A stretch of DNA of 36,411 nt from contig JAKLKF010000078.1 of the NCBI GenBank assembly GCA_023150805.1, positions 1 through 36,411 on the forward strand. The letters are read 5' to 3'. The notes under the pieces were generated by a model. It searched no databases. It saw only the letters and a program-made list of their open reading frames with translations, and was not told the origin of the DNA. Source of the DNA: Myxococcota bacterium (GTDB lineage Bacteria > Myxococcota_A > UBA796 > UBA2385). Within the stretch, counting starts at the first letter, position 1; every line of letters starts with the position of its first letter. The position numbers and the translations under genes were made by a program. Positions 8,477 to 16,492 of this stretch are shown one piece after another.

Positions 8477-9325
8477 ATGCCCTCGGCCCCCACCCGCCGC
8501 GCCGTTGTCGCCCGCACCGTCCTGGCCGGCATCTCCACCGGCATCGCCGCCGCCGTGCGGCCCCCCTTCGCCTGGGCCGCGCAGCCGGCACCCGGCGAGC
8601 GCGTGACCCAGACCCACGCCGTGCCCACCGACACGGGCACCATCCCGGTCCACCTGGCGCGCCCCGCCGGGGCGGGCCCCTTCCCCGTCATCCTGGTGGT
8701 GCACGAGATCTTCGGTGTGCACGCCTGGATCCAGGCCGCCTGCGACAAGCTCGCGGCCGAGGGCTTCCTGGCCGTGGCGCCCTACCTGTACCACCGGCAG
8801 GGCGACGTCACCGGGATGGAGAGCGTCGAGCAGATCCTTGGCGAGGTCGTCTCCAAGGTCAGCCAGGAGCAGGTGCTGGCCGACCTCGACGCGGTGCTGG
8901 CCTGGGCCGGCGAGCAGGCCGGCGCCGACCTGGCGCGCGCCAGCGTCACCGGCTTCTGCTGGGGCGGCACGGTCGCGTGGATGTACGCCGCCCACCGGCC
9001 CGACCTGCGCGCCGCCGTCGCCTGGTACGGCCGCCTGCGGCCGGCGACGAGCCCGCTGCTGCCGCGAACCCCCGTCGACGTGGCCCCCACCCTGGCCGTG
9101 CCGGTCCTGGGGCTCTACGGCGGCCAGGACGGCGGCATCCCCCTGGCGGACGTGGAGACGATGCGGCAGGCCCTGGCGCAGGGCACGAGCGGCTCGCGCA
9201 TCGAGGTCCATCCCGACGCGGGCCACGGCTTCCTGGCCGACTACCGGCCCGGCTACCACGCCGCCTCGGCCGCCCTGGCCTGGCCCGCCATGCTGGCCTG
9301 GTTGCGCGCGCACGGGGCCGGCTGA
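8477..9325 (+). CDS. Dienelactone hydrolase family protein, Tat-exported
   Basis: This 282-aa protein is an alpha/beta hydrolase of the dienelactone hydrolase family, which opens lactone or ester bonds. The family's Cys-Asp-His triad is visible: GFCWGG (C161), GGQDGG (D218) and DAGHGF (H250), with the conserved HEIFG at 76-80. Residues 1-35 form a twin-arginine-like leader (PTRRAVVARTVLAGI, hydrophobic core, AWAA), so the mature enzyme is probably periplasmic. The ATG has GGAG five bases upstream. The preceding gene ends 89 bp earlier and the M20 peptidase gene starts 34 bp later. The true substrate cannot be told from sequence. Confidence 0.88.
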   Translation: MPSAPTRRAVVARTVLAGISTGIAAAVRPPFAWAAQPAPGERVTQTHAVPTDTGTIPVHLARPAGAGPFPVILVVHEIFGVHAWIQAACDKLAAEGFLAVAPYLYHRQGDVTGMESVEQILGEVVSKVSQEQVLADLDAVLAWAGEQAGADLARASVTGFCWGGTVAWMYAAHRPDLRAAVAWYGRLRPATSPLLPRTPVDVAPTLAVPVLGLYGGQDGGIPLADVETMRQALAQGTSGSRIEVHPDAGHGFLADYRPGYHAASAALAWPAMLAWLRAHGAG

Positions 9326-9347
9326 GAGCCAGGCTGCCGCTGAGAGG

Positions 9348-9353
9348 TAGGCT
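9348..9353 (+). promoter_or_regulatory. Candidate -10 element (TAGGCT) before argE-like gene
   Basis: TANNNT hexamer placed exactly six bases before the ATG at 9360 in the 34-bp gap after the hydrolase gene, with no SD. The layout matches the one before 7698 and suggests leaderless initiation. Confidence 0.4.
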
Positions 9354-9359
9354 GACGCC

Positions 9360-10532
9360 ATGCGCGCCCTGGACCCCGTCGACGCCCTGGCCACCCTGGT
9401 GGCCTTCCCCACCGTGAGCGACCGCCCCGTCACCGAGCTGGCCGCCTGGATGGCCCAACGCGCCGAGGACGCCGGCCTGCGCGTCGAGCGCTTCGAGACC
9501 AGCCCCGGCAAGTGCAACGTGCTGGCCACCGCCGGCCCCGAGGAGGAAGACGGGCTGTTGCTCTCGGGCCACATGGACGTCGTCCCCGTCGAGGGCCAGC
9601 CCTGGAGCCGCGACCCCTTCCGCCTGGCCGCCGTGGGCGACCGCCTGTACGGGCGAGGGGCCTGTGACATGAAGGCCTTCCTGGCCGCGGTCAGCAGCGC
9701 CCTGCCCGACCTGCCCCTGGACAACCTGCGCCGCCGGCTGGTCCTGGCCTGGACCCACGACGAGGAGGTCGGCTGTCACGGCTCGCGCGCCCTGGTCGAC
9801 CGCCTGGCCGCCGAGGGGCGCACCCTGCCCTCGCTGGCGCTCATCGGCGAGCCCACCGACCTGCGCATCCTGCGCGCCCACGCCGGCCACACCACCATGC
9901 GCGTGCACTGCCACGGGGTGGCGGCCCACTCCTCGCGCCCCTCGCTCGGGGCCAGCGCCATCACCATGGCCGGCCAGGTGCTGGCGGGCCTGGAGCGCCT
10001 GCAGGCCACCCTGGCCGCCACCCGCCCCGACGGCCTGGACCCGCTCATCCTCGACGCGCTGGAGAACCCCTACCCGGTGCTCAACTGCGGCCAGGTGCAC
10101 GGCGGCACCGCCGTCAACGTCGTCGCCGATCACTGCGACCTGTGGATCGGCGCGCGCCAGCTCCCGGGCCAGCCGGGCGAGGAGCTGGTCGCGCGCGTGG
10201 CCCAGGTCTGCGCCGAGGTGCAGGCCGCCTGGGCCGACCGCGGTGGCCGCATCACCGTCCACCCCCTGCACGAGGCGCCCGCCCTGCTCACCCCGGCCGG
10301 CACCCCCCTGGAGGCCCTGCTGCGGCCGCACGCCCGCGACCCGCGCCCGGGCGCCGCCCCCTTCGCCACCGACGGCGGCAACCTGGCCCGCGCCGGGGTG
10401 CAGAGCCTGGTCTTCGGCCCCGGCAGCATCGACGTCGCCCACAAGCCCGACGAGTATGTGCCCGTCGACCAGCTCCTCGCAGCCCGCGAGGTGGTGTCGG
10501 ACGTGGTGCGACGGCGCTGCCTGCGGGCCTGA
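9360..10532 (+). CDS. argE: M20 family metallo-deacylase, acetylornithine deacetylase-like
   Basis: This 390-aa protein matches ArgE-type M20 enzymes, which remove acyl groups from amino acids using two zinc ions. Metal and catalytic motifs are in order: SGHMDVVPVE (His and Asp), GRGACDMKAF (bridging Asp), THDEEVGCHG (catalytic Glu pair) and a C-terminal AHKPDEYVPVDQL (His). The lid domain has GHTTMRVHCHGVAAHSS. Length fits acetylornithine deacetylase (~380-390 aa). No arginine-pathway neighbours are seen, so the substrate could be another N-acyl amino acid or a succinyl dipeptide. TAGGCT lies six bases before the ATG and there is no SD. Confidence 0.85.
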   Translation: MRALDPVDALATLVAFPTVSDRPVTELAAWMAQRAEDAGLRVERFETSPGKCNVLATAGPEEEDGLLLSGHMDVVPVEGQPWSRDPFRLAAVGDRLYGRGACDMKAFLAAVSSALPDLPLDNLRRRLVLAWTHDEEVGCHGSRALVDRLAAEGRTLPSLALIGEPTDLRILRAHAGHTTMRVHCHGVAAHSSRPSLGASAITMAGQVLAGLERLQATLAATRPDGLDPLILDALENPYPVLNCGQVHGGTAVNVVADHCDLWIGARQLPGQPGEELVARVAQVCAEVQAAWADRGGRITVHPLHEAPALLTPAGTPLEALLRPHARDPRPGAAPFATDGGNLARAGVQSLVFGPGSIDVAHKPDEYVPVDQLLAAREVVSDVVRRRCLRA

Positions 10533-10563
10533 TCCCGGGCTTCCCTTCGCCCTCCCCTCGCGC

Positions 10564-10569
10564 TACCAT
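10564..10569 (+). promoter_or_regulatory. Possible -10 element (TACCAT) upstream of the HExxH gene
   Basis: TACCAT stands out in an otherwise extremely GC-rich 125-bp gap. Transcription from here would give a leader of about 85 nt before the ATG at 10658, which has its own GGAG. No -35 is evident. Confidence 0.3.
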
Positions 10570-10657
10570 CCGGGCCAGGGCCCGCCTCCGCGCGCCCCCT
10601 CCTCTCCCCGCGCGCCTCATCCTGCAGGGACGGCGCGAGGCCCCGCCCGGAGCCGCC

Positions 10658-11290
10658 ATGGCCAGGAAGTCGCCCGGAAGCGCCACCGTCAGCCGCCTCA
10701 CGGGTCGTCTGGACCGCAGCGAGCTGCAGCGGCAGGCCATGCCCGACGGGGGACAGGTCTACCGCGGCCCGCTGGCCAGCCGGGCGCTCAAGGCCGTCGG
10801 CGCCCGCGCCATGACCCTGGACCGCAGCGTCATCGTCGCCGACGACTTCAACATGAGCCGGCCCGAGGACCAGGCCCTGTACGCCCACGAGCGGGTGCAC
10901 GCCACGGTGGGCGACGGCCAGGGCGGCGGCGGCGGCGACGGCTTCCGGGACGCCGAGGAGATCGCGGCCCGGGCGACCGAGGCGATGGTCTTCCACCGCA
11001 TGGCCGGCGGCTTCGAGGGCGGCAACGAGCCCGGCGCCGGGCCCGGCACCTACGACCCGCACAAGGCCCAGCACCAGGGCGGCGGCGTCGGCGGCCACCC
11101 CCAGGGCACCGACACCATGACCGAGGCGCCCGACAACCCCGACGCCTCCCGCGGCTACTGGGCGTTGCGCGACAAGGACCTGACCCACCAGGACGTGGTC
11201 GAGCAGCTCGCCCGGCAGGTGCTGGACACGGTGGACAACAAGAAGCAGGCGCACGCCGAGCGCCACGCCGACAAGCGCGGCAGCTTCTGA
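10658..11290 (+). CDS. Small HExxH protein, DUF4157-like, probable eCIS-associated
   Basis: This 210-aa protein contains ALYAHERVHATVG (HERVH at 77-81), followed by FRDAEEIAARATEAMVFHR, where E100/E101 could be a third zinc ligand. This is the pattern of DUF4157 domains, which are enriched in proteins encoded at eCIS loci, often as N-terminal parts of effectors. Here the domain stands nearly alone, with a Gly-rich linker after the motif and a C-terminal tail containing YDPHKAQHQGGGVGGHPQG and LTHQDVVEQLARQVLDTV. The ATG has GGAG five bases upstream. It may be a cargo or protease-like accessory. The HExxH motif is certain; family placement and role are less so. Confidence 0.7.
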   Translation: MARKSPGSATVSRLTGRLDRSELQRQAMPDGGQVYRGPLASRALKAVGARAMTLDRSVIVADDFNMSRPEDQALYAHERVHATVGDGQGGGGGDGFRDAEEIAARATEAMVFHRMAGGFEGGNEPGAGPGTYDPHKAQHQGGGVGGHPQGTDTMTEAPDNPDASRGYWALRDKDLTHQDVVEQLARQVLDTVDNKKQAHAERHADKRGSF

Positions 11291-11296
11291 GGCGGG

Positions 11297-11318
11297 GCCC
11301 CCGACGCCGCCGGGGGGC
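11297..11318 (+). terminator. Weak hairpin after the HExxH gene
   Basis: GCCCCC and GGGGGC arms with a 10-nt loop start 7 bp after the stop codon. There is no T-run, so this is at best a weak or Rho-assisted terminator. Confidence 0.25.
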
Positions 11319-11390
11319 GGGGGGGAAGGCGAGGCGGCACAGCGACGATCCGCCACGCCAGGGCCGGTGGCGACGTCTGGGAGGGCCATC

Positions 11391-11396
11391 TATGAT
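11391..11396 (+). promoter_or_regulatory. Candidate -10 box (TATGAT)
   Basis: TATGAT is close to the sigma-70 -10 consensus and unusually AT-rich for this window. A GGCGAC hexamer lies 16 bp upstream and is a poor -35 match. It would drive the small ORF at 11448 and the first lipoprotein. Confidence 0.45.
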
Positions 11397-11447
11397 GTGG
11401 GAGTAGTTGAGGAGAAGGATTCATCGCCATCACCCCGGGAGGGATCC

Positions 11448-11627
11448 ATGGACAGGGAAGAAGGCACGCTGCACGCAGCTGAGGTCGCGGTGGACGAGGC
11501 GGTGGGTGTGGCCGCCTGCACGATGACCAGCCCCGCGGGGCAGCCCCTGGTGGACGAGTACAGATCGGTGCGCACCGTGGGTCCCCGCGCATCCACCATC
11601 CGCGACCAGGTCATCGCCAACATGTGA
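11448..11627 (+). CDS. Small unknown protein upstream of lipoprotein pair
   Basis: A 59-codon ORF (MDREEGTLHAAEVAVDEA at the start, STIRDQVIANM at the end) with a GGGAGG eight bases before its ATG. An earlier in-frame ATG at 11367 lies upstream of the TATGAT box and has no SD, so I prefer 11448. The stop is 11 bp before the first lipoprotein ATG. The last 33 bases of this unit, including the stop and the next gene's SD, recur identically before the second lipoprotein. No signal peptide or known domain. Whether it encodes a functional peptide or only a coupled leader is unclear. Confidence 0.5.
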   Translation: MDREEGTLHAAEVAVDEAVGVAACTMTSPAGQPLVDEYRSVRTVGPRASTIRDQVIANM

Positions 11628-11633
11628 GGAGGT
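11601..11633 (+). repeat. 33-bp direct repeat, copy 1
   Basis: Starts CGCGACCAGGTCATCGCC and ends in the SD AGGAGGT; identical to 12461-12493. It covers the end of the small ORF and the ribosome-binding site of the first lipoprotein gene. Confidence 0.9.
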
Positions 11634-11638
11634 GAAAG

Positions 11639-12343
11639 ATGCCGATGTTCATGTCGCTCTCCATCCTGCTCGCCTGCACGGACCGCAGCCCCACCGATGA
11701 CACCGGGACCGGCGGCCACGGCGGGGACGGCGGGGCCTCCAGCATTCCCTGCGTCGAGATCGAGACCCCCCTATCCGAGGCCACCGCCCCCACCACCGTC
11801 GACGAGGTGTGGCCGTTGATCGAGGCAGGGGACCCGACCAGCATCACGTGGAGCCTATCAGCCACGGCCGCTGTCGGGGAGGCTCAGCCCTTCGCGGTTG
11901 CCTTCACCCAGACGGGTGACGCCTTGATCGTGACCCGCACCGGTGGAGACGTGTACTCGCCCACACACCCCCTTGCGTGCCGGCCCGGCCCGGAGCTCCG
12001 CATCCCGGTCAGTGTGGATCTCACTGTGGACGAAGGCAACGCGATCGTCCAGTTCTCGGGCAACGTCGATGCGCAAGGAGCCAGCTATCCGCTGGTGTTC
12101 CTGGACATGGTGACCACCGCGGACCTGCCCCCGACCCTGTCCAGCGAGTGGATCGCTGCAGCGGAGACGGTCATCGGGGATGACTGGGGACATGACCCTG
12201 CCGAGGCGATCCTGAAGTCGCACTTCTCTCGTGGCGAGTTCGACGGTCCATGGGTGCCGACCTGGGCCCTGACGGCCGAACGTAGCGATGGCCTGGGGTG
12301 GGGTGGCGTCCTCTGGCTGGGCGATCTGCCCGGCCCCGAGTGA
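11639..12343 (+). CDS. Putative lipoprotein, tandem paralogue 1
   Basis: This 234-aa protein begins with a short hydrophobic leader and a lipobox ILLAC (Cys13), then a Thr/Asp/Gly-rich spacer (TDDTGTGGHGGDGG), suggesting an outer-membrane-anchored lipoprotein. The remainder looks like a beta-rich globular domain with conserved PCVE, TAPTTVDEVWPLIEA, TRTGGDVYSPTHP, CRPGPELRIP and LSSEW segments. These are shared with the next gene at roughly two-thirds identity by eye. Two Cys flanking the conserved core could form a disulfide. An SD AGGAGG lies seven bases before the ATG. I do not recognise a family. Confidence 0.8.
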   Translation: MPMFMSLSILLACTDRSPTDDTGTGGHGGDGGASSIPCVEIETPLSEATAPTTVDEVWPLIEAGDPTSITWSLSATAAVGEAQPFAVAFTQTGDALIVTRTGGDVYSPTHPLACRPGPELRIPVSVDLTVDEGNAIVQFSGNVDAQGASYPLVFLDMVTTADLPPTLSSEWIAAAETVIGDDWGHDPAEAILKSHFSRGEFDGPWVPTWALTAERSDGLGWGGVLWLGDLPGPE

Positions 12344-12460
12344 GAGCGCCGGCACCCCGCCAGCCCACCGCCACTGCCGCCGGAAAGTGGGGGCCTGCGG
12401 GACTGAAAGCGCAGCAACTCGCGGAGGTGGTCCTGAACGCGACCACTCGCATCCCCCATT

Positions 12461-12493
12461 CGCGACCAGGTCATCGCCAACATGTGAGGAGGT
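12461..12493 (+). repeat. 33-bp direct repeat, copy 2, with remnant of the small ORF
   Basis: Identical to 11601-11633. Here the upstream frame (ASPIRDQVIANM then stop) is open for only about 15 codons back to a TGA and has no start codon. It is therefore a remnant of the small ORF left by a tandem duplication of the gene pair. Confidence 0.85.
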
Positions 12494-12497
12494 CACG

Positions 12498-13205
12498 ATG
12501 TCGATGTTCATCACTGTCTCCCTCCTGCTCGCTTGCAGCGGCACCGAGGCTATCGACGACTCCGGCACTGGGCTCTACGGCGGCGATGGCGGAAGCTCCG
12601 GCCTCCCCTGCGTCGAGACCGAGACCCCCCTCTCCGAAGCCACCGCTCCCACCACCGTCGAGGAGGTGTGGCCGCTGATCGAAGCGTGGCACCCGACCAG
12701 CATCACCTGGCGGCAGTCCTCCATGGGCGATGTCGGCAAGGCCCAGCCCTTTGAAGCCACCTTCACCCAAGCGGGCGACCCCGTCGTGGTCACCCGCACG
12801 GGAGGTGATGTCTACTCGCCCACCCACCCCAACTCCTGCCGACCGGGACCCGAGCTGCGCATCCCCATCTCTGTCGATGTCACGGTGGACGGAGGGAACG
12901 CGACGGCCCATTTCGATGGGAGCCTGGACGCCCAGGCTGCCACCTACTCGCTCGCCTTTTTCAGGCTCGACACCTCGGTGGACAATCCACCGATCCTGTC
13001 GAGCGAGTGGCTCGCCTCGGCGGAAGCCGAGGTCGGCGAGTGGGGAACAGGTGGCGCCCCGATTGACGCTCTGCGCGCCTGGTTCGAGCGGGGAGAATAT
13101 GAAGGGGAGTGGCTGCCCGAGTGGGGGCTCGGTGCGACGGCCCATACGAAGGATGCCTACCACTCCGGAATCCTCTGGTCCGGCGACCTCCCCGCGCCCG
13201 AGTGA
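12498..13205 (+). CDS. Putative lipoprotein, tandem paralogue 2
   Basis: This 235-aa paralogue of the preceding gene has a leader with lipobox LLLAC (Cys13), a DSGTGLYGGDGG spacer, and the same core motifs: PCVE, TAPTTVEEVWPLIEA, TRTGGDVYSPTHP, CRPGPELRIP and LSSEW. Divergence is highest in the ~30 residues before TFTQAGD and in the C-terminal third. The start is ATG 12498 with AGGAGGT five bases upstream. The stop lies 9 bp before the convergent hypB stop, leaving no room for a separate terminator. Function unknown; probably exposed at the cell surface or in the periplasm. Confidence 0.8.
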   Translation: MSMFITVSLLLACSGTEAIDDSGTGLYGGDGGSSGLPCVETETPLSEATAPTTVEEVWPLIEAWHPTSITWRQSSMGDVGKAQPFEATFTQAGDPVVVTRTGGDVYSPTHPNSCRPGPELRIPISVDVTVDGGNATAHFDGSLDAQAATYSLAFFRLDTSVDNPPILSSEWLASAEAEVGEWGTGGAPIDALRAWFERGEYEGEWLPEWGLGATAHTKDAYHSGILWSGDLPAPE

Positions 13206-13214
13206 ACCCCCTCC

Positions 13215-13934
13215 CTACACGCGCCCCTCGCCTCGTCCCCTCCCCCGCAGGCCCTCCAGCCAGGCCACCCACGCCTCCAGCCCCTCGCCGGTGCGCGCGG
13301 ACACCGGCAGCAGCCGCAGGCCTGGCGCCACCCGCGAGAGGGAGTCCTGCACCTGCTGCACAGAGACCTCGGGCAGGTGGGGCAGCAGGTCGGCCTTGGT
13401 CAGCAGGACCAGGTCGGCGTGGCGGAACATCACGGGGTATTTCTCGGGCTTGTCCACGCCCTCGGTGACGGAGCGCAGCACGACGTTGGCGGCCTGGCCC
13501 AGGTCGAAGACGGCCGGACAGACCAGGTTGCCGACGTTCTCCACGAAGAACCAGTCGGCCTGGGCCAGCGCCGGGGCCAGGGCCGGGGAGTGCACGGCGT
13601 CGTACACGTGCCGGGCGTCCAGGTGACAGCCGGTGCCGGTGGTGATGGACAGCGAGGGGATGCCGGCGCGCTGCAGGCGGTCGGCGTCGTTCTGCGTGGC
13701 CAGGTCGCCGCTGACAGCGGCCAGGCGGGCGCGGGCACCCATGGCCCGGGCGGTGGCCTCCAAGAGCGCGGTCTTGCCCGCGCCGGGCGATCCCATGACG
13801 TTGAGCGTCGTGAGGCCCCGCTCGGCGAACCAGGTCCGCAGCCGGGCGGCCTCGGCGTCGTTGCGCGAGAGCAGGGGGGTCTCCAACTTGAGCGTCACAC
13901 GCTTGGGGTTGCCGCAGCCACAGACGTCACACAT
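13215..13934 (-). CDS. hypB: Hydrogenase nickel incorporation GTPase HypB
   Basis: This 239-aa protein is HypB, the GTPase that delivers nickel to the hydrogenase large subunit together with HypA. It begins MCDVCGCG, the N-terminal CxxCGC high-affinity nickel motif. The P-loop is GSPGAGKT, followed by SGDLATQNDADRL, GTGCHLD (metal-binding Cys-His), FFVENVGNLVCP and a TKAD guanine-specificity motif. No His-rich nickel-storage stretch is present. ATG 13934 overlaps the hypA stop by 8 bp. It is the last gene of the hydrogenase operon and converges with the lipoprotein gene. Confidence 0.96.
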   Translation of the reverse strand: MCDVCGCGNPKRVTLKLETPLLSRNDAEAARLRTWFAERGLTTLNVMGSPGAGKTALLEATARAMGARARLAAVSGDLATQNDADRLQRAGIPSLSITTGTGCHLDARHVYDAVHSPALAPALAQADWFFVENVGNLVCPAVFDLGQAANVVLRSVTEGVDKPEKYPVMFRHADLVLLTKADLLPHLPEVSVQQVQDSLSRVAPGLRLLPVSARTGEGLEAWVAWLEGLRGRGRGEGRV

Positions 13935-14325
13935 GGGGCACCTCCGATTCCAGTTCGAGCTCCACCCGCTCCAGCACCAGGGCCTCGCCCCGGACCAGGA
14001 CGGCGGGGATGTCACATCGGGGACAGAACAGGGCGTCGGCCTCGGCCACCTCGGTCGCACAGGCGGGGCAGCGCCACAGCGCCGCCTCGGAGGACAGGGC
14101 CAGGTGGGCCTGGTCGTAGCCGCGGGGGCCGGACAGGGCCTCGAAGGCGGCGGCGAACAGCTCGGGATCGACGCCGGCGGCCTGGCCGATCCGGACCTCG
14201 ATCCGCCGCACGGCGAAGGGGGGGGCGCCCGCCGCCGGGCTCGGGTCGGCGGCGCCGGGGAGCGCGGGCCGGCGCAGGGCGTCGACCTGGTCGAAGAGCG
14301 CGTCGACGAGCGAGGTCTCGTGCAT
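13927..14325 (-). CDS. hypA: Hydrogenase maturation nickel metallochaperone HypA
   Basis: This 132-aa protein has the HypA N-terminus MHETSLVDAL, where His2 is the nickel ligand, and the zinc site CPAC at 86-89 and CPRC at 101-104. It works with HypB to insert nickel after the Fe(CN)2CO unit is installed. Residues 20-36 are a Pro/Ala-rich insertion that makes it slightly longer than the usual ~115 aa. The start follows a 20-bp gap after hypE and has GGAG upstream. The C-terminus overlaps hypB. Confidence 0.95.
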   Translation of the reverse strand: MHETSLVDALFDQVDALRRPALPGAADPSPAAGAPPFAVRRIEVRIGQAAGVDPELFAAAFEALSGPRGYDQAHLALSSEAALWRCPACATEVAEADALFCPRCDIPAVLVRGEALVLERVELELESEVPHV

Positions 14326-14345
14326 CGGTGCAGCTCCGGGCGGGG

Positions 14346-15383
14346 TCAGCAGATCCGCGGCAGGGGGTCGGCGTCGCGGGCGTGCAGGCGCCGGGTGCCG
14401 AAGCCCGTGTCCAGGGTCAGGCCCGCGTCGGGGTCGGCGTACACCTGCCCGATCACGGCCGCCTGCCGCCCCAGGGGGTGGGCCCGCAGCGCCGCGAGCA
14501 CCGCCGGCACGGCCGCGGGCGCGACGCCCAGCAGGGCCTTGCCCTCGTTCGCCACGACCAGGGGGTCGACGCCCAAGAGCTCGGCGGCGGCCCGGGCGGC
14601 GGGGGACATCGGCAGGTCGGCTTCGACCAGGCGGATGCTCACCCGGGCCTTCTCGGCCATCTCGGTCAAGGCGCCGGTCACTCCCCCCCGGGTGGGGTCC
14701 TTCATCGCGTGGATGTCGGCGCCGCCGGCCTGGAGCGCCGCGCGGACGAGGCCGTTGAGCGGGGCCACGTCCGAGCGCAGCTCGCCGTGCAGGCCCAGGC
14801 CGTGCCGGGCGCTGAGCACGGTCAGGCCGTGGTCGCCGATGGTGCCGGTCACCAGGATCTGGTCCCCGGGCCGCAGCCCGTTGTCGCGGACCACGCGCGG
14901 GGCGAAGGCGACCCCGGTCGTGGAGAAGATGACGCCGTCCAGCTCGCCCTGGCGCATGACCTTGGTGTCGCCGGCCACCACCACCGCGCCGGCCTCGGCG
15001 CAGGCCGCCTCGACCGAGGCGTGCAGGCGGCGCAGCGTCGGCATGGGGAAGCCCTCCTCCAGGACCACGCAGGAGGTGAGCGCCGTGACCTGGCAGGCGC
15101 CGGCCATGGCCAGGTCGTTGACCACGCCGCAGATCGACAGCCGGCCGATGTCGCCGCCGGGGAACTCCGGCGGGGAGACGACGTGCGCGTCCGTCGTGAT
15201 CACCAGGAAGCCGTCCCCCCAGGGGATGCAGGCGGCGTCGCCGCGCGCCAGGGCCGCCGGGTCCCGGGTCGAGGCGAGGAAGACCGCGTCGATCAGGCCG
15301 CGCATGGCCGGGCCGCCCGCGCCGTGGGCCAGGCGGACGTGGGTGTCCGTGAAGTCCGGGGAGGGGCGTGGGTCAGCGCTCAT
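14346..15383 (-). CDS. hypE: Hydrogenase maturation protein HypE
   Basis: This 345-aa protein is HypE, which dehydrates the carbamoyl group received from HypF into a thiocyanate on its C-terminal cysteine. The protein ends exactly in PRIC, the invariant catalytic tail. Other family segments are LAHGAGGPAM, the ITTDAHVVSPPEFPGGDIGRL region, ICGVVNDLAMAGA, GDTKVM and KDPTRGGV for ATP binding. ATG 15383 overlaps the hypD stop as ATGA. It passes CN to the HypC-HypD complex. Confidence 0.97.
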   Translation of the reverse strand: MSADPRPSPDFTDTHVRLAHGAGGPAMRGLIDAVFLASTRDPAALARGDAACIPWGDGFLVITTDAHVVSPPEFPGGDIGRLSICGVVNDLAMAGACQVTALTSCVVLEEGFPMPTLRRLHASVEAACAEAGAVVVAGDTKVMRQGELDGVIFSTTGVAFAPRVVRDNGLRPGDQILVTGTIGDHGLTVLSARHGLGLHGELRSDVAPLNGLVRAALQAGGADIHAMKDPTRGGVTGALTEMAEKARVSIRLVEADLPMSPAARAAAELLGVDPLVVANEGKALLGVAPAAVPAVLAALRAHPLGRQAAVIGQVYADPDAGLTLDTGFGTRRLHARDADPLPRIC

Positions 15384-16492
15384 GGGCCATGCTCGAAGTG
15401 GATGCGGCAGGCGCCCTCGGTGCTGACCATGCAGGCGCCCACGGGGGCCTCGGGTCGGCAGGCGCCGCCGAACAGGGGGCAGTCGGCGGGCTCGGCCCGG
15501 CCGGACATGATCTCGCCGCAGATGCAGTCCTGGGCGCGCGCGCGAGGGGTGGGCACCGGGGCCCGGGCCAGCAGCTCGTGGAAGCGCAGGGCGGCGTCGC
15601 GGGCGGCGAACTCCGGCCGCAGGCGCAGGTCGCCGCCGGGCACCCGGGCGATGCCCCGCCACACGCCGGCGTCCATGTCGAAGACCCGGTGCAGCATGGC
15701 CAGCGCCCGGGCGTTGCCATCGCGGCTGACACAGCGGGGGAAGGCGTTGTCGACCTGGGCCGTGCCCTGGGCGATGCGCTCGACCAGCAGGGCCAGCGCC
15801 GCCAGGATGTCCAGGGGCTCGAAGCCCGCGACCACGACCGGCCGGCCGTGGCGGGCGACGAAGCCCTCGAACAGGCCGTAGCCCGTGATCGTCGCGGCGT
15901 GGCCGGCGGCCAGGTAGCCGGCGACGCGGCTTCGGGGGTCGGCCGCCACCAGCTCCATCGCCGCGGGCACCCACTTGTGGGCCGACAACACGTACAGGTT
16001 GTCCGGCGGCGGGGTGGCAGCCAGCAGCAGGGCGGCCGTCGTGACGGCGGTGGTCTCGAAGCCCGTGGCGAACAGGATCACCGGCCCGTCGGTGCGCCTC
16101 GCGAACTCGACGGCCTGGGTGGCGGCGTAGATGACCTCGACCCGCGCCCCGCCGACCCGCGCGTCCTCCAGCGACTGCTCGGTGCCAGGCACGCGCAGCA
16201 TGTCGCCGTAGGTCAGCACGGGCAGGCCGGCGCGGGCCAGGGCGACGGCGGCGTCGATCTCGGGCCCGTCGGTGACGCAGACGGGGCAGCCGGGGCCCAT
16301 GCGCAGGTCCAGGCCGGCGGGCAGCCGGGAGCGCAGGCCGTAGCGGGCGATGGCCTGCTCGTGGCTGCCGCAGACGTGCATCACGGTCACCGGGCCGCCC
16401 AGGCGCGCGGTGGCGCGGTCCACCGCCCCGGACAGGCGGCGCAGCAGGGCGGCGCCCTTCTCGGGGTCCCGGAACTGAAGCGGGCGGTCCAT
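15380..16492 (-). CDS. hypD: Hydrogenase maturation protein HypD
   Basis: This 370-aa protein is HypD, the scaffold on which Fe(CN)2CO is built, normally together with HypC. It keeps the conserved CGSHEQ (C41) and GPGCPVC (C69, C72) motifs. The C-terminal [4Fe-4S] region has DCICGEIM, CPLFGGAC and the later cysteines. ATG 16492 overlaps the upstream fusion gene stop as ATGA, so the HypC-like end of the fusion and HypD are made in coupled fashion. Nothing is missing from this protein. Confidence 0.97.
   Translation of the reverse strand: MDRPLQFRDPEKGAALLRRLSGAVDRATARLGGPVTVMHVCGSHEQAIARYGLRSRLPAGLDLRMGPGCPVCVTDGPEIDAAVALARAGLPVLTYGDMLRVPGTEQSLEDARVGGARVEVIYAATQAVEFARRTDGPVILFATGFETTAVTTAALLLAATPPPDNLYVLSAHKWVPAAMELVAADPRSRVAGYLAAGHAATITGYGLFEGFVARHGRPVVVAGFEPLDILAALALLVERIAQGTAQVDNAFPRCVSRDGNARALAMLHRVFDMDAGVWRGIARVPGGDLRLRPEFAARDAALRFHELLARAPVPTPRARAQDCICGEIMSGRAEPADCPLFGGACRPEAPVGACMVSTEGACRIHFEHGP

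Noticed and set aside
11367..11447. Longer 86-aa version of the small ORF starting at 11367
   Set aside because: It would start upstream of the TATGAT promoter-like box and has no SD, whereas ATG 11448 has a good SD.
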